DNA of 24,079 bases from an uncultured Eubacteriales bacterium (GCA_934401725.1 CAKRSS010000032.1:1-24079), one strand, 5' to 3'. Shown: positions 1-7,850, counted from the stretch's first letter. The notes: generated by a model not told the origin, from the sequence alone. Numbers and translations: made by a program.

Positions 1-16
1 TGGGGCGACTCTTTTG

Positions 17-45
17 GTACTTTTCTGCTCGCGGCAGAAAAGTAC
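17..45. repeat. Perfect hairpin at the window's left edge
   Basis: Positions 17-28 (GTACTTTTCTGC) are the exact reverse complement of 34-45, with a 5-base loop. No run of T follows on the plus strand, so it is not a clear terminator. It directly abuts the first unit of the tandem array that starts at 42. What precedes it is outside the window. Confidence 0.6.
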
Positions 46-380
46 ACTTCTCCACCGTCGGTGGCCTCCACGGCGAGCGCCTGCCAAGGCTAAAGAACTT
101 TTTTAAAAAAACGCTTTCCGCCGACGCTCGGCGAGTACACTTCTCCACCGTCGGTGGCCTTCACGGCGAGTGCCCGCCAAGGCCAAAGAACTTATTTTAC
201 AAAAACGCTTTCCGCCGACGTCCGGCGAGTACACTTCTCCACCGTCGGTGGCCTCCACGGCGAGAGCCTGCCAAGGCCAAAGAACTTATTTTTCAAAAGT
301 CGCTTCCCGCCGACGCTCGGCGAGTACACTTCTCCACTGTCGGAGGCCTCCACGGCGACAGCCCGCCAAGGCCAAAGAAC
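42..380. repeat. Four-copy tandem repeat, unit about 93-95 bp
   Basis: Units begin with GTACACTTCTCCAC at 42, 135, 229 and 324, so successive spacings are 93, 94 and 95 bases. The last unit is partial and degrades after about 380. Each unit contains two short imperfect palindromes (CCACCGTCGGTGG and CGCCGACGCTCGGCG) and a GGCCAAAGAAC or near-identical block. There are no unique spacers between units, so this is a contiguous tandem array. Open frames here translate the repeat and are not credible genes. The stretch 381-477 holds only the array's degraded end, including a short GCAGG-type hairpin near 400-420, and then ddh begins on the other strand. Confidence 0.85.
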
Positions 381-477
381 TATCTATAAAAAAGCAGTCC
401 CCGCAGGCTTCCCTGCGAGAACCGCAAAAATCAATTCAATTTAACCACGCATATGGGCATATGCAATACGCCCCCCT

Positions 478-1545
478 TCAGAAAAAGGCTTCTCCACCCG
501 CCAGCAGCCCCGGCGCTACACCCGCGAGAGTGTACGCCCCGACCTTGCCTGCGCGACTCATGCGTCCGGCGGCGCGGGCGGCGGCGCACAGAACGGATCC
601 CGTGAAAAACGCGTTCGAATGCAGCTCGAGCCGCAGCGTCAGACGGTCAACGCCGCCGCTGACGCCCACACGCTCGACAAGCCCGCCGTGTCTGTCTGCG
701 GGGGCGCGTCTGTCTGATGGACTGCCTCGGTCTGCGTGGCCGCGTCCATCGGTGGAACATCGGTCTGTGTGGTCGTGTCCGTCCGAGGGAGCGCGTCGGT
801 CGCCGGAATCGTCGCCGTCGCCGACTATACGCCCGAACTCCTCCTCCGTGACAAAATTCACCACCGTCTCGTAGCCGCGGAAGTACTCGTGGGCGCGGAT
901 GGCGCGCTCGAGCGCCGCACGGTCTGCGTCCCCGGACGCGACTATGTAGCACTCCCGACGGTGCAGCGCCTGCGCGACGAGATGCCCGTCCGGAACCTCG
1001 GCGAGCACCGCGTCGGCGTCGAGAGGTATCGTGAACTGAACCGCCCGCTCAACGCCCGGCAGGCCGCGCAGAAACTCCGTGTGCCCGCGGCTGATGCCCG
1101 GCCCCCACTGCGTCAGCGTCTGTCCCTGCGGCAGCACCGCCGCGAAATACAGCCGCGCAAGCGACATAAGCCCCGGATCCCAGCCAGCGCCCGTGATGGC
1201 GACGTGCCCGCCCTCGCGCGCCGCCGCGTCAAGCGCCGACAGGTGCGCGTCGAGAGACTCGTGGCGGTCGAAGCTGTCGACTATGCTGCAAAGCCGCGCA
1301 AAGCGGGGCGAGTCGCGCGGCAAATCGTCCGCGCTGCCGCCGCACATGACCACGACATCGAGTCCCGCCGCCCGCTCCGCGACCGTCTCGGCGTTGCCCG
1401 CATCCCAGACCGGGACATCCGTCTGCGCCTCCACCGCGCGCGGACGACGCGTGAATATGCCGCACAGCTCGAGGTCGGGAAAGCTCCGCACCGCCGCCTC
1501 GACCCCGCGCCCGACGTGCCCGTAACCGTTGATTGCTATCTTCAT
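478..1545 (-). CDS. ddh: meso-Diaminopimelate dehydrogenase with an internal low-complexity insertion
   Basis: Predicted NADPH-dependent meso-2,6-diaminopimelate dehydrogenase, which makes meso-DAP directly from tetrahydrodipicolinate for lysine and peptidoglycan synthesis. The N-terminus has the nucleotide-binding motif GYGHVGRGVEAA (residues 7-18) and the FTRRP segment typical of the family. GWDPG (121-125) and the C-terminal LELHSNAFFTGSV stretch also match. At 355 aa it is longer than the usual ~325. The excess is residues about 242-285, a hydrophilic run rich in Asp, Arg, His, Ser and Gly, encoded by imperfect GTCTG/GGTCG-type repeats. It lies just before HGG (286-288), which corresponds to the substrate-loop MPHGG of known enzymes, so the presumed substrate-binding His and Asn311 are retained. 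The start is supported by GGAGG seven bases upstream of ATG. It diverges from the lipoprotein gene at 2031. Whether the insertion leaves the enzyme active cannot be judged here. Confidence 0.88.
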   Translation of the reverse strand: MKIAINGYGHVGRGVEAAVRSFPDLELCGIFTRRPRAVEAQTDVPVWDAGNAETVAERAAGLDVVVMCGGSADDLPRDSPRFARLCSIVDSFDRHESLDAHLSALDAAAREGGHVAITGAGWDPGLMSLARLYFAAVLPQGQTLTQWGPGISRGHTEFLRGLPGVERAVQFTIPLDADAVLAEVPDGHLVAQALHRRECYIVASGDADRAALERAIRAHEYFRGYETVVNFVTEEEFGRIVGDGDDSGDRRAPSDGHDHTDRCSTDGRGHADRGSPSDRRAPADRHGGLVERVGVSGGVDRLTLRLELHSNAFFTGSVLCAAARAAGRMSRAGKVGAYTLAGVAPGLLAGGEAFF

Positions 1546-1591
1546 ATGCAGCCCTCCGTTTCAGGTACAGTATATGTTTTCGCGCACCCGC

Positions 1592-1620
1592 TTGACACGT
1601 GCCCGTATAATTGGTATAAT
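1592..1620 (+). promoter_or_regulatory. Near-ideal sigma-70/SigA promoter with extended -10
   Basis: TTGACA at 1592-1597 and TATAAT at 1615-1620 are separated by exactly 17 bases, and TGG directly precedes the -10 (extended TGn). It points towards the lipoprotein gene starting at 2031. The predicted leader of about 400 nt runs through three 126-bp repeats that each hold strong hairpins. The -10 box is the first position of the repeat array. Confidence 0.85.
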
Positions 1621-1989
1621 AGCCACAGGAAGGCGTGCTTTCGCACCCCTTCACGGCTGTCGCCTCACCGCGCTTCGCGCGGCTGCGGCATTGACGGCTT
1701 CGCAAAAATGCTCTTGCCGGCAAGCATTTTTGCTTCATGGTATAATAGCCACAGGAAGGCGTGCTTCCGCACCCCTTCACGGCTGTCGCCTCATCGCGCT
1801 TCGCGCGGCTGTGGCATTGACGGCTTCGCAAAAATGCTCTTGCCAGCAAGCATTTTTGCTTCATGGTATAATAGCCACAGGAAGGCGTGCTTCCGCACCC
1901 CTTCACGGCTGTCGCCTCATCGCGCTTCGCGCGGCTGTGGCATTGACGGCTTCGCAAAAATGCTCTTGCCAGCAAGCATTTTTGCTTCA
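1612..1989. repeat. Three direct repeats of exactly 126 bp in the leader of the EEP lipoprotein
   Basis: Units start at TGG of 1612, 1738 and 1864, and the array ends at a degenerate start, TGGTTTAAT, at 1990. Each unit begins with the extended -10 TGGTATAAT. Each also holds a CGCGC-TTC-GCGCG hairpin and ends with an AAAAATGC...GCATTTTT hairpin containing CTTGCCGGCAAG (or CTTGCCAGCAAG), which resembles a bidirectional terminator. Only the first copy has a matching TTGACA upstream. Copies 2 and 3 are almost identical to each other and differ slightly from copy 1. The open frames crossing this array on both strands are artefacts of the repeat. Confidence 0.9.
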
Positions 1990-2030
1990 TGGTTTAATTA
2001 TTATGATTATCATCGAAAGCGAGGCTCACA

Positions 2031-3860
2031 ATGAAAATACGACCACTGCTGAAGCTGACTGCACTGACGATGGTCTGCGTTCCGCTTATGCTCACGGCCT
2101 GCGCGGGTCACGGCGGCGGGACGGGGACAGGCTCCCGAGCGGAAACGTCAACACCAACACCGGGCTCCTCCGCCTCCGCCGACGGGACGACAACCGCCGC
2201 GCAGGGGCTGAGCCTTGTCGAGAACGGTAAGTCCGTCTACAAGGTCATCCGCTCGGATAAGGCGTCCAAAACCGTCATCTCGGCCGCGAGCAAGCTGCGC
2301 TCCGCGCTGTCCGACGCCGCGGGTGTCAACGTCGGAATCGCCGAGGACTGGGTCAAGTCCGTTGACGAGCTCGATCCCAACGCCTTCGAAATTCTCGTCG
2401 GCCCCACCAACCGCGAGGCCAGCAGCGTCACCGGGACGCTCAACCCCAAAGACTACGTTATCTGCCTCAAAAACAACTCCGTCGTAATTACCGGCGGCTC
2501 GGACAAGGCCATCGTCGAGGCCGTCAACATTTTCATCGCGCAGTGCATCGGCGACAGGCAGATACTGCTCGGCGAGACCATCTCGCACACCGAAGCGCTC
2601 GCCTGCCCCGACTTCAGGGTCGGCGGAACGGCGATAGGAGATTTCGTCCCCGTCTACTCCGCGACGGCTGAGGACGAGGAGGGCAAGACCATCGCATCCT
2701 CGCTCGACGACGTGCTGTTCAACCTGTCCGGCGCCTCGCTCAAGGCGGTCGCCGACTCCGCGAAGTCCGACTCCGCGCACAAAATTTTCATCGGCCCGAC
2801 AAACGACGCCTATTCGACCTCGCTATATTCGTCCGGCTTTGACACCTTCGACTACCGTCTCGAGGTCAGGGACGGCAACCTCTACCTCGCGGGCGGCTCC
2901 TGCTTTGCGCTTCAGTACTGCGTCAACCTGCTTCGTGACGAGTATCTCGCGAACGGTCTCTCGCTCGACGCCGGTCTCACTCTGACGGGCTCCGCCTACG
3001 GAAAGCGCCTCTACTACCTTGAGGAGGGCGCCGACGTCCGCATCATGAGCAACAACGCCTGGAACTGCGACAACAACCAGCCCGCCTGGGCTGAGATGGG
3101 CGAGGACTGCTCGGCGAAGGTGCGCTCGGTCGGCCTCGCAGGGACGTACATGGCCTACGCGCCCGACGTCATCTGCTTCCAGGAGATGACGGTGCAGATG
3201 ATGAGTCTTTTGCGCCGCGAGTTTAAGAACAACGGCTGGGAGTACGGTCTCATCACCTACTCGACCGCCGCGCAGAACGACTACACCTGCATTCTCTACC
3301 GCACCGACACGCTCGAGCTGATAAGCAAGGGGCGGCACCAGTTTGACTACGGCTCGGACGCCGGGTCCAAGTCCTACGACTGGGGGCGGTTCCGTCACAG
3401 GGCGACGGGCAAGGAGTTCATCGCGCTCTCGACGCACCTGTGGTGGAAGTCTGAGACGGCGCAGGCGGGCAGCGACGAGATGCGCGAGCGTCAGGCGGCC
3501 GAGATTGTGGCCGAGGCGGACTCGCTGATTGCGAAATACGGCGTTCCGGTCTGGGTAATGGGCGACTTCAACACGCGCACGACGAGCGCGGCGTTCCGCG
3601 TATTCACCTCGGGCGGTTTCAGAGACGCGTTTGACATTGCGACCGTCTACGCCGACGACAACAGCGGCTACCACACCTGCACGCGTCAGACATTTGCGCG
3701 CGAGACGCAGCTGCGGCCCTACAAATCGAATGCGATTGACCACATACTCTTAAAGAACCCCGGTGCGACGGAGGTTCTGACGTTCAATCACATAAGGCCG
3801 TATTTTTATATTAAGTTGTCGGATCATTATCCGTTGTATGCAGATGCCAAGCTTGGGTGA
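2031..3860 (+). CDS. Surface lipoprotein with duplicated N-terminal domain and EEP-family metallohydrolase domain
   Basis: Secreted lipoprotein: residues 1-24 form a signal peptide ending in lipobox LTAC (Cys24), followed by a Ser/Thr/Gly linker to about 55. Residues ~60-195 and ~205-330 are two copies of an alpha/beta module, marked by ILVGPTNRE (121-129) and IFIGPTNDA (252-260), each followed by a YxxxxxxNxxxxxGG-type strand pair and a helix. I compare this fold tentatively with the non-catalytic N-terminal domains of GH20/GH67 enzymes. Residues ~334-609 are an endonuclease/exonuclease/phosphatase domain with the expected metal and catalytic residues: Asn341/342, Glu385 (QE), His469 (STHL), Asp512/Asn514 (GDFN), Asp570-His571 (IDH) and Asp598-His599 (SDH). 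The substrate is unknown; this superfamily includes nucleases, inositol phosphatases and sphingomyelinases. ATG follows GAGG at 6 bases. A paralogue lies 165 bp downstream. Confidence 0.85.
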   Translation: MKIRPLLKLTALTMVCVPLMLTACAGHGGGTGTGSRAETSTPTPGSSASADGTTTAAQGLSLVENGKSVYKVIRSDKASKTVISAASKLRSALSDAAGVNVGIAEDWVKSVDELDPNAFEILVGPTNREASSVTGTLNPKDYVICLKNNSVVITGGSDKAIVEAVNIFIAQCIGDRQILLGETISHTEALACPDFRVGGTAIGDFVPVYSATAEDEEGKTIASSLDDVLFNLSGASLKAVADSAKSDSAHKIFIGPTNDAYSTSLYSSGFDTFDYRLEVRDGNLYLAGGSCFALQYCVNLLRDEYLANGLSLDAGLTLTGSAYGKRLYYLEEGADVRIMSNNAWNCDNNQPAWAEMGEDCSAKVRSVGLAGTYMAYAPDVICFQEMTVQMMSLLRREFKNNGWEYGLITYSTAAQNDYTCILYRTDTLELISKGRHQFDYGSDAGSKSYDWGRFRHRATGKEFIALSTHLWWKSETAQAGSDEMRERQAAEIVAEADSLIAKYGVPVWVMGDFNTRTTSAAFRVFTSGGFRDAFDIATVYADDNSGYHTCTRQTFARETQLRPYKSNAIDHILLKNPGATEVLTFNHIRPYFYIKLSDHYPLYADAKLG

Positions 3861-3877
3861 GGTGTGTGGCTATTGCA

Positions 3878-3907
3878 ATCAATGAAGTGCGGCAGCACTT
3901 CGTTGAT
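3878..3907. repeat. Hairpin after the first EEP lipoprotein gene
   Basis: ATCAATGAAGTGC (3878-3890) pairs with 3895-3907 around a GGCA loop with one G-T wobble. There is only a weak T tract after it, so it could be a transcript-stabilising or attenuating hairpin rather than a full terminator between the two paralogous genes. Confidence 0.55.
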
Positions 3908-3927
3908 GTTGCACGTATGCAGGAATA

Positions 3928-3969
3928 GTTCTTTGGCCCCGAAGGCGCACGCCGTGGAGGCCAAAGAAC
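3928..3969. repeat. Inverted repeat with GGCCAAAGAAC arms
   Basis: GTTCTTTGGCC at 3928-3938 is the exact reverse complement of GGCCAAAGAAC at 3959-3969. The interior includes GGCGCACGCC, itself nearly palindromic. The same GGCCAAAGAAC word recurs in the tandem array at the left edge of the window (for example near 181 and 286), so both belong to one dispersed repeat family. Confidence 0.65.
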
Positions 3970-4024
3970 TTATCCGCGAAAAAAATATTCATAAATAAAA
4001 CTCAAAGAAACGAGGCAATAATTC

Positions 4025-5833
4025 ATGAAGAAAACTCTGATCAGAATTGCTGTGGCGGGCTTGGTCTGCCTTCAGCTGGTAGCATTCGCGTCCTGCAGCG
4101 GCGAAAAAACCCCCGGAGGCGACACCACCCCCGACGACTCCTCCGCCCCATCTATCGGGACGACAACCGCCGCGCAGGGGCTGAGCCTTGTCGAGAACGG
4201 CAAGTCCGTCTACAAGGTCATCCGCTCGGATAAGGCGTCCAAAACCGTCATCTCGGCCGCGAGCAAGCTGCGCTCCGCGCTGTCCGACGCCGCAGGCGTC
4301 AACGTCGGAATATCCGAGGACTGGGTCAAGTCCGTTGACGAGCTCGACCCCAACGCCTTCGAAATTCTCGTCGGCCCGACAAACCGCGAGGCCAGCAGCG
4401 TCACTGATACGCTCAACCCCAACGACTATGTCATCTGCCTCAAAAACAACTCCGTCGTCATAACCGGCGGCTCGGACAAGGCCATCGTCGAGGCCGTAAA
4501 CGTCTTTATCGCGCAGTGCGTCGGCGACAAGCAGATACTGCTCGGCGAGACCATCTCGCACACCGAAGCGCTCGCCTGCCCCGACTTCAGGGTCGGCGGA
4601 ACGACGATAGGAGATTTCGTCCCCGTCTACTCCGCGACGGTCGAGGACGAGGAGGGCAAGACCATCGCATCCTCGCTCGGCGACGTGCTGTTCAACCTGT
4701 CCGGCGCCTCGCTCAAGGCGGTCGCCGACTCCGCGAAGTCCGACTCCTCGCACAAAATTTTCATCGGCCCGACGAGCGACGCCTACTCGACCTCGCTCTA
4801 TTCGTCCGGGTTTGACACGTTCGATTACCGCGTCGAGGTCAAGGACGGCAACCTCTACCTTGCGGGCGGCTCCTGCTTTGCGCTTCAGTACTGTGTAAAT
4901 CTTTTGCGTGACGAGTATCTTTCAAAAGGTCTCTCGCTTGACGCCGGGCTGGTGCTCACCGGCTCCGCCTACGGCAAGCGCCTCTACGACCTTGAGGAGG
5001 GCGCCGACGTCCGCATCATGAGCAACAACGTCTGGCAGTGCGACGACAACAAGGCCGCCTGGAAGGACATCGGAGAGGACTGCTCCGCCGAGGTTCGCTC
5101 CAAGGGTCTGGCCGCCGTATACATGGCCTACAACCCCGACGTCATCTGCTTCCAGGAAATGAGCATCAAGATGATAAGACTCATACGCAACGAGCTGACC
5201 AAGTGCGGCTTCAGCTACAAGCTGCTGTCCTACTCCTCGGGCGGCGACGCCGACTACACCTGCATTCTCTACCGTGAGGACACGGTCGAGGTGGTCGAGC
5301 GCGGCTATCACGAGTTCACCTACGGCTGCAACGGCGGCACCAAGTCCTACACCTGGGGCTACTTCAAGCACAAGACGACCGGCAAGACCTTCGTCGCGCT
5401 CTCGACGCACCTGTGGTGGAAGTCCGACACGGCGCAGGCAGGCAGCGAGCAGATGCGTGAGCGTCAGGCGGCCGAGATTGTAGCGGCGATGGATAAGCTC
5501 ATCGAGAAGTACAACGTGCCCGTCTACGTCATGGGCGACTTCAACGCCCGCACCACCGCCTCCTCCTACAAGGTCTTCACGGACGGCGGCTTCAAGGACA
5601 CCTTTGATCTCGCCACGGTCTACGCGCACGATCACAAGGGTCGTCACTTCTGCAGCCCCGAGGGCTTTTCGCGTGAGGAGTCGGGCGAGACCTACAAGGC
5701 GCAGGCCATCGACCACATCATGCTCAAGAACGGCGGCGACACCGACATTCTGACCTTCAACCACGCGCGTCCCTACTTCTACATAAAGCTGTCCGACCAC
5801 TATCCCGTATTTGTGGACACGGTCCTCGGCTAA
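4025..5833 (+). CDS. Paralogous surface lipoprotein with duplicated N-terminal domain and EEP domain
   Basis: 602-aa paralogue of the preceding gene with the same layout: signal peptide with lipobox FASC (Cys24), short linker, two ILVGPTNRE/IFIGPTSDA-type modules (~53-323) and an EEP domain (~327-602). EEP motifs are complete: SNN, CFQEM, STHLWW, GDFNAR, AIDH and SDHYP. The DNA from 4157 to 5032 matches 2182-3057 at a constant offset of 1975 bases with few, mostly third-position, differences. The signal peptide and the EEP half are clearly more diverged. Start: ATG at 4025 with a GAGG-containing site upstream. The stop lies 19 bp before the TTG start of the DUF2974 gene, suggesting cotranscription. 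Likely role: extracytoplasmic hydrolysis of a phosphodiester or phosphomonoester; substrate not determinable. Confidence 0.85.
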   Translation: MKKTLIRIAVAGLVCLQLVAFASCSGEKTPGGDTTPDDSSAPSIGTTTAAQGLSLVENGKSVYKVIRSDKASKTVISAASKLRSALSDAAGVNVGISEDWVKSVDELDPNAFEILVGPTNREASSVTDTLNPNDYVICLKNNSVVITGGSDKAIVEAVNVFIAQCVGDKQILLGETISHTEALACPDFRVGGTTIGDFVPVYSATVEDEEGKTIASSLGDVLFNLSGASLKAVADSAKSDSSHKIFIGPTSDAYSTSLYSSGFDTFDYRVEVKDGNLYLAGGSCFALQYCVNLLRDEYLSKGLSLDAGLVLTGSAYGKRLYDLEEGADVRIMSNNVWQCDDNKAAWKDIGEDCSAEVRSKGLAAVYMAYNPDVICFQEMSIKMIRLIRNELTKCGFSYKLLSYSSGGDADYTCILYREDTVEVVERGYHEFTYGCNGGTKSYTWGYFKHKTTGKTFVALSTHLWWKSDTAQAGSEQMRERQAAEIVAAMDKLIEKYNVPVYVMGDFNARTTASSYKVFTDGGFKDTFDLATVYAHDHKGRHFCSPEGFSREESGETYKAQAIDHIMLKNGGDTDILTFNHARPYFYIKLSDHYPVFVDTVLG

Positions 5834-5852
5834 AAACACGAAAGGCGAACAC

Positions 5853-6962
5853 TTGAATAACGTTCTGGATTATCTGAACTGGCGTGGGGACGTCCCCATG
5901 ACCGGCTCTCCCTTCAATGAAATCGACAACATCATCCTCGCCATGAGCACCTTTGTTGATTTTACCGGCATAGTGCCCGCCGACCCGTCGGGCGAGCCGG
6001 TCGGCTTCCCGGAGGCGATGAAGCAGTTCAACCGCGCCACCGAGGGCAAAAAGGACTACATCGGGGCGATTATTCCGACGTCCATGCTTGACGTAGCCCG
6101 GCGCGCGGCCGAGTGCCAGCGTTTCGCGGACATGCAGGTAGTCGGCTTTGTCAACGAGGTCGACGAGAGCGCGCAGATGCAGTTCTCCGCGCTGACCTAT
6201 CTGCTTTCCGACGGCTCGGCCTACATTGCCTTCCGAGGCACCGACGACACCATCGTCGGCTGGAAGGAGGACGTGATGTTAGGCTTCAAGACTCCCATCC
6301 CGGCGCACAACCGCGCGGTGGAGTACATGGAGCGCATAGCGTCGGCGTGGGGCGGCGGGCTGCGGCTCGGCGGTCACTCCAAGGGCGGCAACGTCGCCAT
6401 GTGGGCGGCGGCCTTCTCGCCCGCGCGGGTACGCGACCGTGTCATTCGCGTCTACAACAACGACGGCCCCGGCTTTCTGCCCGCCGTTATCGAGTCGGAC
6501 GAGTACCGCGACGTAGCCGACCGCATTATCACGTTCATACCGCAGTCGTCGGTAGTCGGCATGATGCTCGAGCAGAGCCCGCACTACCAGATCATCAAAA
6601 GCACGCAGACGGGCATTATGCAGCACGACCCGATGTCGTGGGAGGTGATGGGCCCGCAGTTTGTCTATCTTGACAAGCGCTCGCGTTTCGGCCAGCAGTC
6701 GGACGAGAACCTCAAGAAGCTGGTTTATTCGATGTCTGACGAAGAGCGCGCCAAGTTTGCCGACACGATATTCGGCATTATCGACTCGACCGGCGCGCGC
6801 ACGCTCACCGACCTCAGTCAGGCCAAGCTGAAAAGCTTCAACGTCATCATGAAATCCCTGCGCGAGCTGGACAAGCCGTCCCGCGACACCATGTTCCGCG
6901 CTCTCGTCACCCTCCTCGGCGGCCGCCCCCCCGTCCAGCTGCCGAAGGGGGAGGACAAGTAA
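5853..6962 (+). CDS. DUF2974 (Mbeg1-like) alpha/beta hydrolase
   Basis: 369 aa when started at the TTG at 5853, which has AAAGGCG about 7 bases upstream and gives the family-typical beginning (L)NNVLDYLNWRGD. The alternative ATG at 5811 lies inside the preceding gene and adds 14 unrelated residues, so I reject it. The lipase-like nucleophile motif GGHSKGGN puts the predicted catalytic Ser at residue 176, and FRGTDDT (127-133) resembles the oxyanion region of class-3 lipase-type folds. The N-terminal NEIDNIILA stretch is characteristic of DUF2974. No signal peptide is visible, so it is probably cytoplasmic. Substrate unknown; a lipase or esterase function is inferred from the fold. It is the last gene of a likely operon with the two EEP lipoproteins. 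Confidence 0.82.
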   Translation: MNNVLDYLNWRGDVPMTGSPFNEIDNIILAMSTFVDFTGIVPADPSGEPVGFPEAMKQFNRATEGKKDYIGAIIPTSMLDVARRAAECQRFADMQVVGFVNEVDESAQMQFSALTYLLSDGSAYIAFRGTDDTIVGWKEDVMLGFKTPIPAHNRAVEYMERIASAWGGGLRLGGHSKGGNVAMWAAAFSPARVRDRVIRVYNNDGPGFLPAVIESDEYRDVADRIITFIPQSSVVGMMLEQSPHYQIIKSTQTGIMQHDPMSWEVMGPQFVYLDKRSRFGQQSDENLKKLVYSMSDEERAKFADTIFGIIDSTGARTLTDLSQAKLKSFNVIMKSLRELDKPSRDTMFRALVTLLGGRPPVQLPKGEDK

Positions 6963-6969
6963 TGATTCT

Positions 6970-7290
6970 GGGGCGCTACCCCAGACCCCGCCAAGGGGGC
7001 TTTTTGAAAAAAGCTCCATTGGAACCCGCAAAAACTTTCGGAAAAGGGGAGACGGACGGAATAGAGCAAGCGCAACCCGCTCGCTCTCGGGGCTCTGCCC
7101 CGGACCCCGCCAATGGAGCTTTTTGAAAAAAGCCCTCTTGGAACCCGCAAAAACTTTCGGAAAAGGGGAGACGGACGGAACAGAGCAAGCGCAAACCGCT
7201 CGCTCTCGGGGCTCTGCCCCGGACCCCGCTCGGGCGGCTTTTGAAAAAGCCCCCGAGGCCCCGCAAAACTTTCACAAAAAGGGCGAGTCA
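6970..7290. repeat. 119-bp direct repeats with internal palindromes, about 2.5 copies
   Basis: The word GACCCCGC starts at 6984, 7103 and 7222, giving a period of exactly 119. Each unit has a GGGGCTCTGCCCC-type stem, a GGCTTTTTGAAAAAAGC-type hairpin and a shared CAAAAACTTTCGGAAAAGGGG segment. The hairpin of copy 1 (6990-7022 region) pairs better with that of copy 2 (7109-7141 region) than with itself, because the palindromic part is in opposite orientation in the two copies. It follows the stop of the DUF2974 gene and may supply its transcription end. No gene is credible here. Confidence 0.8.
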
Positions 7291-7444
7291 GAGTCTGTGG
7301 GACGCCGGAACGTACGGTTTTGGGCGTTTAAGTGCGTGCGTTACGTCATCCCGCAATAGTTCAGCACCGCCCTGCTTCGCGTGCGGTGCGCTGCCGCATG
7401 AGAAGTAACTTCACCTGTGTAGAAAAAAGTCGGCCTAAGCCAAG

Positions 7445-7470
7445 GCTCCCTTGTGTAAAGGGAGCTTTTG
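7445..7470 (+). terminator. Terminator-like hairpin in intergenic DNA
   Basis: GCTCCCTT (7445-7452) pairs with AAAGGGAGC (7457-7465) around a short loop and is followed by TTTTG. No gene immediately precedes it, so it is probably part of the repetitive intergenic material between the DUF2974 gene and the tRNA. Confidence 0.5.
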
Positions 7471-7524
7471 TTTAGTGCGACCGGGCGCGCACCGCCACCA
7501 CGGCAACCCGCTTACATGCGCACC

Positions 7525-7850
7525 GTAGGGGCGACCACTGTCGCCCGCCGACTTTTGTGCCAAACAACCTCACTTGTGTAAACCAAGCGTCACCCACCCC
7601 CTTGCCTCCCTCCGGGAGGGAGGTGGCACGCGAAGCGTGACGGAAGGAGAAGGCGGGGCGTTGGGTTTATGTTGGCATCATTGCCGCAAGCCCTTGCGCC
7701 CTCCCGCCCGTTTATCCCGCACTCTCCCTCAGTCACGGCAAGCCGTGACAGCTCCCTCCCGGAGGGAGCCTTTTATTTAGCCGATGCTTTGCCTATACGA
7801 ATAAAGTCTTCTTGCTCCAAAATCAGCGGGCTACCGATGGTCGCCCCTAC
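7525..7850. repeat. Nested inverted-repeat element, about 326 bp
   Basis: Outer arms GTAGGGGCGACCA (7525-7537) and TGGTCGCCCCTAC (7838-7850) are exact reverse complements. Inside, GGGAGGGAGGTGGCACGC... from about 7613 is an imperfect inverted copy of CTCCCTCAGTCACGGC... to about 7766, and each arm contains its own hairpin (CCTCCCTCCGGGAGGGAGG; GCTCCCTCC-C-GGAGGGAGC at 7751-7769 followed by CTTTT). This resembles the palindromic dispersed elements common in Clostridia. The region 7291-7932 otherwise shows no supported gene. Confidence 0.65.

Noticed and set aside
42..380. Possible CRISPR array
   Set aside because: Repeat units are contiguous and about 94 bp with no unique spacers, and no cas genes are present.
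154..874. Open frames across the left tandem array (96 and 234 aa)
   Set aside because: They translate a 94-bp repeat and the antisense of ddh, with no ribosome site or family resemblance.
736..2034. 432-aa plus-strand and 253-aa minus-strand frames spanning ddh and the 126-bp repeats
   Set aside because: The proteins consist of a ddh shadow plus three identical repeat translations (for example SHRKACFRTPSRLSPHRASR), typical of repeat DNA, not coding sequence.
2148..5839. Long minus-strand frames opposite the EEP lipoproteins (up to 306 aa)
   Set aside because: They are shadows caused by high GC and C-ending codons of the real plus-strand genes; the plus-strand proteins carry complete catalytic motifs.
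5811..5852. ATG start at 5811 for the DUF2974 gene
   Set aside because: It overlaps the previous gene by 23 bases and adds residues unlike the family; the TTG at 5853 has a ribosome site and gives the conserved start.
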